Under the pieces are notes generated by a model that saw nothing but the letters and a program-made list of their open reading frames with translations, searched no databases and was not told where the DNA came from. From positions 4,017 to 68,016 of the forward strand of contig CAYRUD010000007.1 in assembly GCA_964427425.1 (NCBI GenBank): 64,000 bases of DNA, in the 5' to 3' direction. Source of the stretch: CAYRUD01 sp964427425. Its GTDB lineage: Bacteria; Chlamydiota; Chlamydiia; Chlamydiales; FEN-1388. The position numbers and the translations under genes were made by a program. Below are positions 54,999 through 63,826 of the stretch, piece after piece. Position 1 is the stretch's first letter. Every line of letters starts with the position of its first letter.

Positions 54999-55011
54999 GT
55001 TTAAGTTCCCC

Positions 55012-55044
55012 TATAGCATCTGAAAATGTCTTTCAGATGCTATA
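55012..55044 (-). terminator. Perfect 14-bp hairpin after the helicase gene
   Basis: TATAGCATCTGAAA-atgtc-TTTCAGATGCTATA, 21 bases beyond the minus-strand helicase stop. It is paired back to back with the neighbouring terminator. Confidence 0.65.
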
Positions 55045-55065
55045 AGCGGTCTTCATAAAGAGCTA

Positions 55066-56568
55066 TTAGTCAGCAATAGTTCTTTTGCGATTAAATGGAC
55101 GTCCTTCCCCTTGTGGGCGATAACGAGGAGCGCCTCTTCCAAAGGAAGAGCCTCTTTTCTCAAAAGATCTCTCAGATTGTCCGAAAGAACTTCTTTCAGA
55201 TCTGAATCCTTGACCGCCTTCAAAAGATGAGAATCGTCCTGAAGATCTTCTCTCTGATGAGAATCCAGCTTCTCTAGAAGCAAATCCAGCATCTCTTGAT
55301 TGATACCCAGAATCTCTCATTGGACGCTCTCTTGGCTCATCGAATCCTCTTCGCTCGTCAAATCCTCTCCTCTCAGAGCGGCCAAAGCGTGGAGCTCCAT
55401 AGCTTTTCTGCGAAGATGAGCGGCCTTGGTATGAGGATCTTCTTGGTCTTGAATCACCTGATTGACCTTGAGATTTCTTCTTTGATTCTGGATTCATGAA
55501 TGCCAAGATATCGTTCCACTTGCGCCTTTCATCTGGAGAGATGAAGGAAAGGGAAAATCCTTGAGCACCAGCGCGTCCGGTTCGTCCGATACGGTGGACG
55601 TAATCTTCTGGGCACTCTGGCAAATCATAGTTGATGACGTGCTGAACATGTGGAACATCGAGTCCACGTGCTGCAATGTCAGTTGCAACCATGATACGGC
55701 TTCTTTGTTTTCTAAAGGAGAGAACGACTCGCTCTCGCTTTTTCTGGTGAAGATCACCGTGGATTGCTTCTGCTTTATGTCCTTCTTCTCTTAAAAGTTC
55801 TGCGACTTCGTCAGCGCTTCGCTTTGTTCTTACGAATACGATAACAGAGCCATCTCGAGTTGAGAGTTCTTCGACCAATTTGGAGAACTTGTCATTATGA
55901 GTCGTGTGGATGATAGCTTGTTCAATTTCTTTTGCGGCTTCAAGGGCGGAGCCGACTGCAATGCGTTCATGATTTTTCAAATACTTGCGAGATGCTTTCT
56001 CGATGTAAGGCGGAAGCGTCGCAGAGAACATGAATGTTTGTTTCTCTTCTGGAAGCTTTCCATAAATCTCTTCTAAAGAGTCGCTAAAGCCCATGTCGAG
56101 CATTCTATCCATTTCATCGAGCACTAAGAATTTAGTCTTGGAGAGGTCAAGCGTTCCTCGGTTGAGGTGATCGCAGATTCTTCCAGGTGTCCCGATGATA
56201 AGTCGAGGATTTCCTCGTAATTGATGAAACTGTTTGCCCATTGGCTCTCCACCAATCAATACAGCAGCATGAAGGTCTACACCTCGTCCACGAAGCTGGA
56301 TGAAATTTGTTTTCACCTGATTCGCAAGTTCGCGGGTTGGAAGAAGGATGAGGCCTGTCGCTTGCGGATTTTGGAACAGTTGAATGAAAAGTGGGATCAT
56401 GTAGGCAAGTGTCTTTCCGGATCCTGTCTGAGCGGAGGCTAAGATGTCGCTGCCTTTAAGGGCTGGAGGTATTGCCTGCTCCTGGATAGGAGTTGGGGAA
56501 ACAATCTTCATATGTTGCAAAGATTGAATAAGAAATTCCGGAAGGCCTAATTGTTCAAATGATGTCAT
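55066..56568 (-). CDS. DEAD-box RNA helicase (motif II DEMD) with Arg/Ser/Gly-rich tail
   Basis: 500 residues. Q motif FEQLGLPEFLIQSLQ and PTPIQEQAIP; motif I ASAQTGSGKT; Ia PTRELANQV; Ib GTPGR; motif II VLDEMDRMLDMGF, where D151-E152-M153-D154 replaces D-E-A-D; motif III FSATLP; IV VFVRTK; V ATDIAARGLD; VI HRIGRTGRAG. The Ala-to-Met change is in a position that does not contact ATP directly. The C-terminal 110 residues are low-complexity RNA-binding type with repeats such as RRGFDE twice and SRDAGF/SREAGF. It resembles RhlE-type helicases and probably acts on rRNA or mRNA at low temperature or during ribosome assembly. Confidence 0.93.
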   Translation of the reverse strand: MTSFEQLGLPEFLIQSLQHMKIVSPTPIQEQAIPPALKGSDILASAQTGSGKTLAYMIPLFIQLFQNPQATGLILLPTRELANQVKTNFIQLRGRGVDLHAAVLIGGEPMGKQFHQLRGNPRLIIGTPGRICDHLNRGTLDLSKTKFLVLDEMDRMLDMGFSDSLEEIYGKLPEEKQTFMFSATLPPYIEKASRKYLKNHERIAVGSALEAAKEIEQAIIHTTHNDKFSKLVEELSTRDGSVIVFVRTKRSADEVAELLREEGHKAEAIHGDLHQKKRERVVLSFRKQRSRIMVATDIAARGLDVPHVQHVINYDLPECPEDYVHRIGRTGRAGAQGFSLSFISPDERRKWNDILAFMNPESKKKSQGQSGDSRPRRSSYQGRSSSQKSYGAPRFGRSERRGFDERRGFDEPRERPMRDSGYQSRDAGFASREAGFSSERRSSGRFSSFEGGQGFRSERSSFGQSERSFEKRGSSFGRGAPRYRPQGEGRPFNRKRTIAD

Positions 56569-56569
56569 G

Positions 56570-57364
56570 AATGTCTCTTAAATTATATGTAACACTTTTG
56601 GTATCTTTTGAGCCTTTTTCATCCATGCCATCCTTATAACAATCTTTTGCCAGCCTCTCACCTAATCGTAAAAGAGGCAAAAACGTATTCACTTTCGTAA
56701 ATTGGGAATTGCCCTTTGCCGAAAGTGAAGAGGCGGTTTTATAGCCTGAAGAAAAAATCTCTAAAGTATCTACTGTTTCTCTCTTGATTGAAGCATCCTT
56801 TTTTCACTTAAGAAAAAGAGGATTGAACAACTCAAAAAAACACATCTATTCTCGCTTATGAAAGAAGGCCTTGCCAAAAGCCTGCTTTTGCTCTCGTTCT
56901 TATTTCAACGAGGCGATACGCGAGAAGTTCTCCTGCCAACCTATGGCAGGCAATGGTGATCCTTGTTTTTAAGAGCGCTTTTCAAGAGAAAACTCTTTTG
57001 TGAGAAGGGCTCTTTTTTGTCAGCTGCTGAGCTCTCCTATAAGACGCTCAACATACCGGCTCGAAGACGGCGCTCTTCATTGATAGAGAGATAAAGAGAA
57101 GAAGGGACTGCGAATAAGTGTAGTAAGTGCAGTACGTATGCTCAATCTCAAGGATCTAAAAAAGATCGGGGCATTGTACGGCCACTAACATCTACAGCGC
57201 TTTTATCGCAGACAACTCTTTAATGGAGGAATTTCTCTCTTCTGATGAGAGAAAAGCGCACACATGAAAAGCGAAATGTAAAAGCCGGAAAACATATTAC
57301 CCGAAAGCGGGATATTCTTTCAACTTATACCTCCTCTTGAGAGAGGAGGGTTGCTGTTCCTTAC
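56570..57364. other. 795-base intergenic region with several strong inverted repeats
   Basis: No protein-coding gene convinces me. Structures seen on reading: CACTTTCG/CGAAAGTG 22 bases apart at 56690-56727; CCTGCC/GGCAGG at 56933-56949; AAGAGC/GCTCTT framing an inner AAGAG/CTCTT, followed by a T-run, at about 56970-57017, a good plus-strand terminator; AGCGCTTTT/AAAAGCGC with an inner TTTCTCTC/GAGAGAAA at 57195-57262. These suggest one or more small RNA genes. I could not match RNase P RNA, tmRNA or SRP RNA consensus here. Confidence 0.45.
57330..57349 (-). terminator. Hairpin after the OTU protease gene
   Basis: CCTCCTC-TTGAGA-GAGGAGG, 15 bases beyond the minus-strand OTU stop. No T-run follows. 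Confidence 0.4.
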
Positions 57365-58792
57365 TCATAATTCTTCAGATTTCTTCTTCGGCGTGCAAGG
57401 AACGAAGTGGTTGCTATAGAGTGCTATGTGGAATGTCTCATTATCAAGCCGCTTCATTCCTCTTTTTTCAAGAAATGGTGTTGGATCGAGCTTCGGACTG
57501 GCAGTTAATTGATCTCTATCATTTTTTGCTGAGAGCTCAAAGTATGTAACAAATCGATATTTCTTTGAGATCGGAGGTAGTTTCATGTACTGTACTGACT
57601 CTGACTGACTTGTATTGATCATTGAACAGGCGAGATTTAAAGCCGCTTCCTCACTTTCGACATAGGCCTTTTCTATTTCAGAGATATGTGCTACGTGGGT
57701 GGTTATGTCGATACCGAAAATATCGTGAAGTATTAAACAATCAATCCCTGTTGATCCCCATAGAGGTGTTTCATCGGGAGCGTATTCGCTGACTATTTGT
57801 GTTAATTTATCGCTCATGCCATCATAACTTTTTTTGACTTTATTGTATTCTTTGCTTTTCTTTGATAACTCCTCCACCTTATCGACAGAGTTTTCTATTT
57901 CTTCTTCAGCGCGTATATCTTGACGCAGTTTATTGATCTCTTGAGTAAGAGCCCTTGCTCTTTGAGCAAGAGAATCTTTTTCAGAGATGAGTTTATTGTA
58001 TGTAGAGATAGTGTCTTCAGGAGCTCCTTTTTCTTTCAGAAGATCCTTCATGCCTTTGCCAACGGTCTTTTTGTATTTGTCGTACTCGTCTTTACTTCCA
58101 CACGCTGATTTTACCCAATTATCCTCTGAGTCTATTTTATCTAGAGCATCTACATATTCCTTGATTAATTCTCGAACGTCTTTGATGGTAATTGTCTTTT
58201 TAAAGCGCGAGCTAAGAATTTGTGCTATAGAGTCGTAGAGACAGTCCCCATCGTCATTCGCTCTTCCAAGGTCAACGAATCGAGATGCAAATTCAATACA
58301 TCTTCCTTTAATTCCCTTATCAAAAGGAGGAAGGTCTTTTGTTTCATCAAAGATATCTTCGTAGAAGCTATCATCAGGGTCTTCTGATTGTTCGATCTCT
58401 TTTACTGTTGGAGAGAGCGAAGTAGAGGGGCTGGAATTGATTGCCTCATCATCTGATTCATCGTCTTTTAGTACTTGAACTTCTTCTGCAGAGTCACTTT
58501 CTTCTGTAGTGCTTGATTCTATGGCAAAAACTTCACCTTCGTCATTCTCAGTAAGTATTTCTTGCTCGGACGTAGTAGGGTGCAAGGCCTCATTTATAGG
58601 AGACTTGTGGTCCTTATTAGAAATTTGCTCTTGTTTCTGAGGAGGAGTCTTTTCAGCATGAGGAGTGCCACTGTTTTGTTGCGTAGGTAGCTGATTGAAG
58701 ATCGGGGAGGTAGAGGCTATGACTTTTTCTTGAACTTTATGGACTTGTGTTGCTGAAGTGTCTGTTATTCGTGAGGCTAGTTGCTTTGTCAT
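57365..58792 (-). CDS. OTU-family cysteine protease (predicted deubiquitinase effector)
   Basis: 475 residues, no signal peptide. The first 160 residues are low-complexity and acidic (runs of E/D/S/T). The OTU domain starts with NDDGDCLYDSIAQIL: D181 and C184 form the first half of the catalytic centre. The catalytic His is H462 in LYSNHFVPC near the C-terminus. Between them is an inserted coiled-coil segment (about 255-335, LAQRARALTQEINKLRQDIRAEEEIE) and STGIDCLILHDIFGIDI. OTU proteases cut ubiquitin; chlamydial examples (for example ChlaOTU) are type III effectors. The absence of a Sec leader fits type III delivery, but export is inferred. Confidence 0.86.
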   Translation of the reverse strand: MTKQLASRITDTSATQVHKVQEKVIASTSPIFNQLPTQQNSGTPHAEKTPPQKQEQISNKDHKSPINEALHPTTSEQEILTENDEGEVFAIESSTTEESDSAEEVQVLKDDESDDEAINSSPSTSLSPTVKEIEQSEDPDDSFYEDIFDETKDLPPFDKGIKGRCIEFASRFVDLGRANDDGDCLYDSIAQILSSRFKKTITIKDVRELIKEYVDALDKIDSEDNWVKSACGSKDEYDKYKKTVGKGMKDLLKEKGAPEDTISTYNKLISEKDSLAQRARALTQEINKLRQDIRAEEEIENSVDKVEELSKKSKEYNKVKKSYDGMSDKLTQIVSEYAPDETPLWGSTGIDCLILHDIFGIDITTHVAHISEIEKAYVESEEAALNLACSMINTSQSESVQYMKLPPISKKYRFVTYFELSAKNDRDQLTASPKLDPTPFLEKRGMKRLDNETFHIALYSNHFVPCTPKKKSEEL

Positions 58793-59010
58793 GTATCTAA
58801 AATATGCAATGCCTCCGACGCCGAAAGTAAATAGGCCTATAAATACCGTGCAAGAGCTATCTTTACCTTTTTCTCCGTCTCGAGCTGCTTGAAATTTTTT
58901 ATGGTCTCAAGCTTTGAGAAGGGGTTGAAGTAAGGAAGTAATGAAGAGATTCTCATGGAAAGAAAATAGATCCTCTTGAAGCTATTTTTTAGACGCCTTT
59001 TCAGTTGGAT

Positions 59011-59323
59011 GCTTGTATTGCATACAGAAGCGTATTCAAAAGAATGCGCGCTTTCTCCACAAGACCTCTTTTTTAAGAAAATCTCATAACTATCAAAGAC
59101 CGTTTATCTCGTCTGTTTTCAATAAATGGATTAAAGAAGTTGATTTCCGGGAAATAAAGCTAGCCGCTTCATCAATAAAGAAGAAAAAACATAAGAACCC
59201 ATCTTCGCAGAGGAGAGCTCAATCCTCAATTCACCAAACTAGCATCGATGATGGAAGTCGCAACCTTATGTAAGGATAGTCAATCCAGAGAATCAAGCTG
59301 AAATCATTTTAGATATCGAATGA
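59011..59323 (+). pseudogene. Frameshifted C-terminal remnant of the tandem family
   Basis: Three frames together rebuild the C-terminus of the two intact paralogues. Frame 1 from 59011 reads YRSVFKRMRAFSTRPLF against HRCFKENGYETFRTDY; frame 3 reads WIKEVDFREIKL and later SIDDGSRNL against WINDVDFPKL and LIDDGSKVL; frame 2 from about 59262 reads YVRIVNPENQAEIILDIE then stop against YVRISDPKNKAEIILDIE. At least two frameshifts are needed and the N-terminal two thirds are missing or unrecognisable. An ATG at 59013-59025 region is not a real start. Confidence 0.75.
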
Positions 59324-59431
59324 TCAATGGCCTTTCAAACTTTAGATGTAAGTTCTCATTAGAATTTACGACAGAGTTTGTTGGAGACTTTGTTTTTAGT
59401 CTAATAAAAAATTTATAATTAGGTTAATTTA

Positions 59432-59449
59432 AATTATGTTAACATAATT
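59432..59449. promoter_or_regulatory. 18-bp perfect palindrome upstream of tandem-family gene 1
   Basis: AATTATGTTAACATAATT, 48 bases before the ATG at 59497. The adjoining TTAATCTAAA recurs upstream of gene 2 (near 61660-61675), so the promoter region is shared between the copies. Confidence 0.4.
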
Positions 59450-59496
59450 AATCTAAATTATATTCGTTTAATAAATAAAAACAATTTGGTTGCTAG

Positions 59497-61557
59497 ATGA
59501 TTAATTCAATGATTTCAACTAATAGATATAATAGCTTTGATGAACAAGCTAAGATATATAAAAACCTTGATGAAGAAGCTAAAAGGTGTGTTACCTGTCT
59601 TAATCTCAAAGAAAAGGATGGGATTTACTTTGATTCCTCTCTTAAGTATATCCGCGTGAAAGAGGCGGCTATAAGCGATCACGAATTCATTACTTTGATC
59701 TGTAAAAGAGTTTTGACGCAGCTCAAATCCTATAGTGGCTATCAGGGGATGGGACTGCCGCCAAGTCTATTTAATCTCAGAAAGAGGCTCAAAGAGCTCA
59801 TTAAAAAGCAAGAGAGCCCGCTTGAAACGAATACAACATATGAAGAATTCAATCACTTGTATGTTAGCGAACTCAAGAAATTTAAAAGATACGATCGAGC
59901 TATTGAAACCATTTTCCAAAAAGAAATGTCTCTTTCGGAAGGCGATAAAATAAATCTAGCTAAGTATATTAAATCAATAAATCTAGAGTATTTATTTCTT
60001 CAGAATACAGTAAGAGGTGTCCATAGCTACCTTGAATCCTTTAAGCAAAATGAAATTTTTATAAATGAGTATGGTAATATAGATGAGTTAGAAATAGCTC
60101 TTGATTCAAATGTTCCACTTAAGTGTTGTGTTCAGTTGAAAAGCGTAATAGATCGTGAGGGATGCGTCTCTTGTGAAACTATCAATAGTATCAAAGAATT
60201 TTTAAAGAAAGTTCCGCCTACTTCCTTATGCAAAAAGTCCTTCGGTTATTTGTTTGCTTCGGCTTTGACAAATTATCTTGCGAAACGAGCGGACAAAGTA
60301 ACTAAGGATACCTACGCTCTTGAAGATATTGAAAATGGAGATATTAACATTCGCTATTCTGACCTCGTTGCAAGTTATAATGCGCTAGACACGCTGAATA
60401 ATCGGCCAAAGGTAGGCAATAAAAAGCTCTCAGCAAGAGAAGAGACTCAGTACTTAATTGAAGATGCGGAACGTAGAGCAGCTCTCTTGAAAGAACGGTG
60501 CGCCATTTTCAACAAGGATTTTGATCAGTCTATAAAGAAGTATGAAAAAGCAATTGAGTTATTAGATAAGGGATCTGCAACTAAATCAAAACTGGATTTT
60601 GTGAATAAAGTGCAGGAGTTTGCAGATGGCTTTTGTCAATCTATTCCTGTAAAAAATAGTTCTAAAATACTTAAAGTTGATTATGATGCTTTGGTAGCTG
60701 ATCTAGCCAATGATCCTGTGGTTAAGGCTTACAAAGACATTATTTCATTTATTAACGATCTACCTGATCCCCAACAGTTTGATTTATCAGTATATTCATT
60801 TGATAATGAATTACGCTATCCAATAGATCTATCTGTATACTACCCAATAGATCTGTCTGTATACCCATCAGATGATGAGGCTGATGTTGCTCTTGAAGTG
60901 CTAGATCAATCTTTTTCTCACCTTAAACTAAGCAATCAAGAAATTCCGCCTTCTTCTCAATCTCAAGATGAGATATTGCTCGATAGCAAATATTCCTATC
61001 ATGATCGTGTTTGTCGCTGGTTTGATACAAGCCGAGACCCTTTTAAAGATGATCCGAAGTACAAAAAACTTAAGAGCAGTGAAGCTAAAGAGAAAATTAA
61101 GCTTTTCCACAACTTCTCATCAAAAGCTGACTCATTTGTCTTATCTCACGGAGTAAAGATCGATGATTTGCCAGAATATCCTGGAAGCTCCCAGTACGCG
61201 TTGCCATGTATCATTAAGACGAATGACAAAGAATATCGAGGAAAAGTCATCTATTGTGTCGACAAAGAAACAGGCGTTATCTGGCATCGCTGCTTCAAAG
61301 AAAACGGATATGAGACGTTTAGAACAGACTATATAAACGATACTATCTGGATCAACGACGTCGATTTTCCGAAGCTATCCGATACTTCGTCTAAGAATAA
61401 ATCTAAACAAAAGTCAGCCTCAATTAAAAAGAAAGCACAGCCGGTACAAGGTCAACCACTCATCGACGATGGAAGTAAAGTCCTTAATGTGACTTCCACA
61501 TATGTGAGGATCAGCGATCCTAAGAATAAAGCCGAGAACATCTTAGATATAGAATAA
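59497..61557 (+). CDS. Tandem lineage-specific family, member 1 (686 residues)
   Basis: No signal peptide or membrane helix, and no recognised domain. Helical N-terminal part (about 1-420) with conserved blocks YFDSSLKYI, LPPSLFNLRKRLKEL, YIKSINLEYLFLQ, IFNKDFDQSIKKYEKAIEL and NDPVVKAYKDIISFINDLP. A linker follows with two 24-base in-frame tandem copies encoding YPIDLSVY. The last 190 residues are nearly identical to member 2: YHDRV-CRWF, LFHNFSSKADSFVL, LPEYPGSSQYALPCIIKT, EYRGKVIYCVDKETGVIWHR and the Lys/Ser-rich spacer then LIDDGSKVL and YVRISDPKNKAE. Candidate secreted effector; function unknown. Start ATG 59497 has no clear Shine-Dalgarno. Confidence 0.75.
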   Translation: MINSMISTNRYNSFDEQAKIYKNLDEEAKRCVTCLNLKEKDGIYFDSSLKYIRVKEAAISDHEFITLICKRVLTQLKSYSGYQGMGLPPSLFNLRKRLKELIKKQESPLETNTTYEEFNHLYVSELKKFKRYDRAIETIFQKEMSLSEGDKINLAKYIKSINLEYLFLQNTVRGVHSYLESFKQNEIFINEYGNIDELEIALDSNVPLKCCVQLKSVIDREGCVSCETINSIKEFLKKVPPTSLCKKSFGYLFASALTNYLAKRADKVTKDTYALEDIENGDINIRYSDLVASYNALDTLNNRPKVGNKKLSAREETQYLIEDAERRAALLKERCAIFNKDFDQSIKKYEKAIELLDKGSATKSKLDFVNKVQEFADGFCQSIPVKNSSKILKVDYDALVADLANDPVVKAYKDIISFINDLPDPQQFDLSVYSFDNELRYPIDLSVYYPIDLSVYPSDDEADVALEVLDQSFSHLKLSNQEIPPSSQSQDEILLDSKYSYHDRVCRWFDTSRDPFKDDPKYKKLKSSEAKEKIKLFHNFSSKADSFVLSHGVKIDDLPEYPGSSQYALPCIIKTNDKEYRGKVIYCVDKETGVIWHRCFKENGYETFRTDYINDTIWINDVDFPKLSDTSSKNKSKQKSASIKKKAQPVQGQPLIDDGSKVLNVTSTYVRISDPKNKAENILDIE
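60817..60864 (+). repeat. Two in-frame 24-base tandem units
   Basis: 60817-60840 and 60841-60864 differ at two positions and both encode Y-P-I-D-L-S-V-Y. A degenerate third copy (F-D-L-S-V-Y) lies just before. Length variation in strains would be expected here. Confidence 0.85.
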
Positions 61558-61587
61558 GAAAAACCTATTTTTTTTCTGTTGATATAT

Positions 61588-61618
61588 GAGCTCATAGGGG
61601 TTTCACCTATGGGCTTGT
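61588..61618 (+). terminator. Hairpin after tandem-family gene 1
   Basis: GAGCTCATAGG pairs with CCTATGGGCTTG, one G-T wobble, 31 bases after the stop. It is homologous in sequence to the terminator after gene 2. Confidence 0.6.
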
Positions 61619-61708
61619 TGTTTAATTAATATTTAACTTTGTTTTTTGTTGTTATATTATTTAATTAATCTAAAAACCTTCCTTAAATGTTAATTTGGTT
61701 TTTTTTGA

Positions 61709-63673
61709 ATGATTTCAGTGTTTAAGTATGAAATTTGTGAGAATCACCAATTTATTAATGATGAAATTAATCGCTGTAACACGCGATTGAAATTAGCTCG
61801 AAGTGGCGATGTTTTTTTTAATGCCAACCTTTCGATAGAAAAGAATAAAGAAAACTCCATCACTGAGAAAGAGCTCGTCTTAAGAATATGTGATTCGGTG
61901 ATGAAGGCACTTACTTTGAGCGCTGATTGTCCGAAAAAAGGCCCCCCGTTCAGCTTATTTCTTTTCAGAAAGAATCTAAAAGAGTTCTGTAAAGATAAGA
62001 AGCTCCAGCTTGAAGGGTGTAACAGCTACCAGCTCTTCAATAATCTATATAAATCCAAGTTCAAAATATTTAAACGCTCTGATTCTATTACCGATCAAAT
62101 TCTGCAGAAAAGAGGCTTTATCGTTGATGCGGAGAAAACTTTTTTATCTTCTTACATTAAATCAATCAACTCGGAGTTCTACTTCTTACAAGAGCAGCTT
62201 GATATATACGCTAAGCACCTCTCTCTTTGGAAGAAAAGGAGAGAAACAAAAGATAAATATGGAAAGCTTGATGAAGATGTGGCACTAGAGCTTGGGCCGG
62301 AAGTTCCTTTCTCGTTGTGTTCTCTCCTTAAAGAGTTACATGTTAAGAGTGGAAATGTCAGCGTGCAGCATATCCTAAGTGTAAAAAAAATGGTTGAAAG
62401 GAAGCCGGGGTGTATCAAGGACAAGGATCAATTCATAAAGTGGTTTTATAGAGCGTTAATTCTTTATTTAGATATACGAGCTCTTAATGGGGAAGGTCAA
62501 CTCAAGCATCGGCTTGATAACATAAAATATAGAGGTATTAATGCTCGATATTTTGACTTAACTCATTCATATCAGGACTTAACAAAAAAAATTAAACAGT
62601 ATCTTAATGAGGACGGAGTTAAAGATTTACCAATCGAAGGGCAGATACCGTTCGCTCTTGAGATTCAGGATTGGAAATTTAATTTTCTTCGAAAGAGAGT
62701 AAGAATCTTTAATGATGATTTTAATCAGTCGGTCAAAAAGTACGAAGATTCGATAAAACTTGTGGGCGACTATTTAAAGTCGACTGAGAAACATAAAATA
62801 GTATCTTTTATACGAAATAACTCCACTCTTTTTTGTAAAGAAGTCTCTATAAGTAGCTTTAGCGAGCTTACAACAATTAACGTCCAAGATATTCTAGACA
62901 ATGCCTTTAATGATCCACTTCTAAAAGCATACGAGGACATTATCTCCTTTTTAGAAGAGCTACCCGAACAAGAAATGATCGACTCGGCTCAGGTTCCATC
63001 TATTGAAGAGTTAGATCGCTGTCTTTCCAATCTAGACCTTAACAATAAGATAATAGCTTCTTCTTCTCAAATTGAGCCTGTAGTGTGTGAGAATGTACTG
63101 CAGCTTCAGAATAAGTATCATGATAGAGTGAGCTGCTGGTTTGGCTCGACTCAAGATCCGTTAAAAAACAATGCGAAGTACAGAAATCTGGCAGAGGATA
63201 TCAAGGAGAAGATTAGACTTTTTCACAACTTCTCATCAAACGCTGATTACTTTGTTCTTACCAAAGGAGTAAAGATTGAGGATCTACAGGAATATCCAGG
63301 AAGCTCCCAGTACGCTCTGCCATGTATTATTAAGACGAGAGACAAAGAATATCGAGGAAAAGTCATCTATTGCGTCGATAAAGAAACGGGCGTGATCTGG
63401 CATCGCTGCTTCAACGAAAACGGATACGAGACATTTAGAACCGATTACATAAACGACACTATCTGGATTAAGGATGTCGACTTCCCAAAGCTGTCCTCGA
63501 CAGCTTCTAAAAGCAAAAACAAACAAAAATCGACCTCAACGAGTAAGAAAGTACAGCCAGCACAAGACCAGGCACTTATTGATGACGGAAGTAAAGTCCT
63601 TGAGGAAACTTCAGCATATGTAAGAATCAGCGATCCTAAGAATAAAGCCGAGATCATCTTAGATATCGAATAA
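61709..63673 (+). CDS. Tandem lineage-specific family, member 2 (654 residues)
   Basis: Same layout as member 1. The N-terminal helical part aligns with many substitutions (GPPFSLFLFRKNLKEF for LPPSLFNLRKRLKEL; SYIKSINSEFYFLQ; IFNDDFNQSVKKYEDSIKL; NDPLLKAYEDIISFLEELP), while from about residue 470 the C-terminus is almost identical (YHDRVSCWFGSTQDP, LFHNFSSNADYFVL, EYRGKVIYCVDKETGVIWHRCF, YVRISDPKNKAEIILDIE). It lacks the YPIDLSVY repeat. AATTTGGTT lies upstream of both starts in place of a Shine-Dalgarno. No recognised domain or leader. Confidence 0.75.
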   Translation: MISVFKYEICENHQFINDEINRCNTRLKLARSGDVFFNANLSIEKNKENSITEKELVLRICDSVMKALTLSADCPKKGPPFSLFLFRKNLKEFCKDKKLQLEGCNSYQLFNNLYKSKFKIFKRSDSITDQILQKRGFIVDAEKTFLSSYIKSINSEFYFLQEQLDIYAKHLSLWKKRRETKDKYGKLDEDVALELGPEVPFSLCSLLKELHVKSGNVSVQHILSVKKMVERKPGCIKDKDQFIKWFYRALILYLDIRALNGEGQLKHRLDNIKYRGINARYFDLTHSYQDLTKKIKQYLNEDGVKDLPIEGQIPFALEIQDWKFNFLRKRVRIFNDDFNQSVKKYEDSIKLVGDYLKSTEKHKIVSFIRNNSTLFCKEVSISSFSELTTINVQDILDNAFNDPLLKAYEDIISFLEELPEQEMIDSAQVPSIEELDRCLSNLDLNNKIIASSSQIEPVVCENVLQLQNKYHDRVSCWFGSTQDPLKNNAKYRNLAEDIKEKIRLFHNFSSNADYFVLTKGVKIEDLQEYPGSSQYALPCIIKTRDKEYRGKVIYCVDKETGVIWHRCFNENGYETFRTDYINDTIWIKDVDFPKLSSTASKSKNKQKSTSTSKKVQPAQDQALIDDGSKVLEETSAYVRISDPKNKAEIILDIE

Positions 63674-63700
63674 GAGTTATATTATTGTCCGTTAATTCAT

Positions 63701-63731
63701 GAGCTCATAGGAACTCCCTATGAGCTTTTTT
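63701..63731 (+). terminator. Rho-independent terminator after tandem-family gene 2
   Basis: AGCTCATAGG-aactc-CCTATGAGCT, perfect 10-bp stem followed by T5 or more. Confidence 0.8.
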
Positions 63732-63826
63732 ATTGTTGATATATTTTTAATTTGGATGGGTAATACTGTTTTTATAATAAAATAAGCTATATTATAATAC
63801 TTTTTTATTATGTAAGGGGTGTATGC

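Noticed and set aside
56570..57364. RNase P RNA, tmRNA or SRP RNA in the structured gap
   Set aside because: None of the core consensus strings (for example GAGGAAAGTCC for RNase P, GGAAGCAGC-type SRP loop, tmRNA T-arm end) was found.
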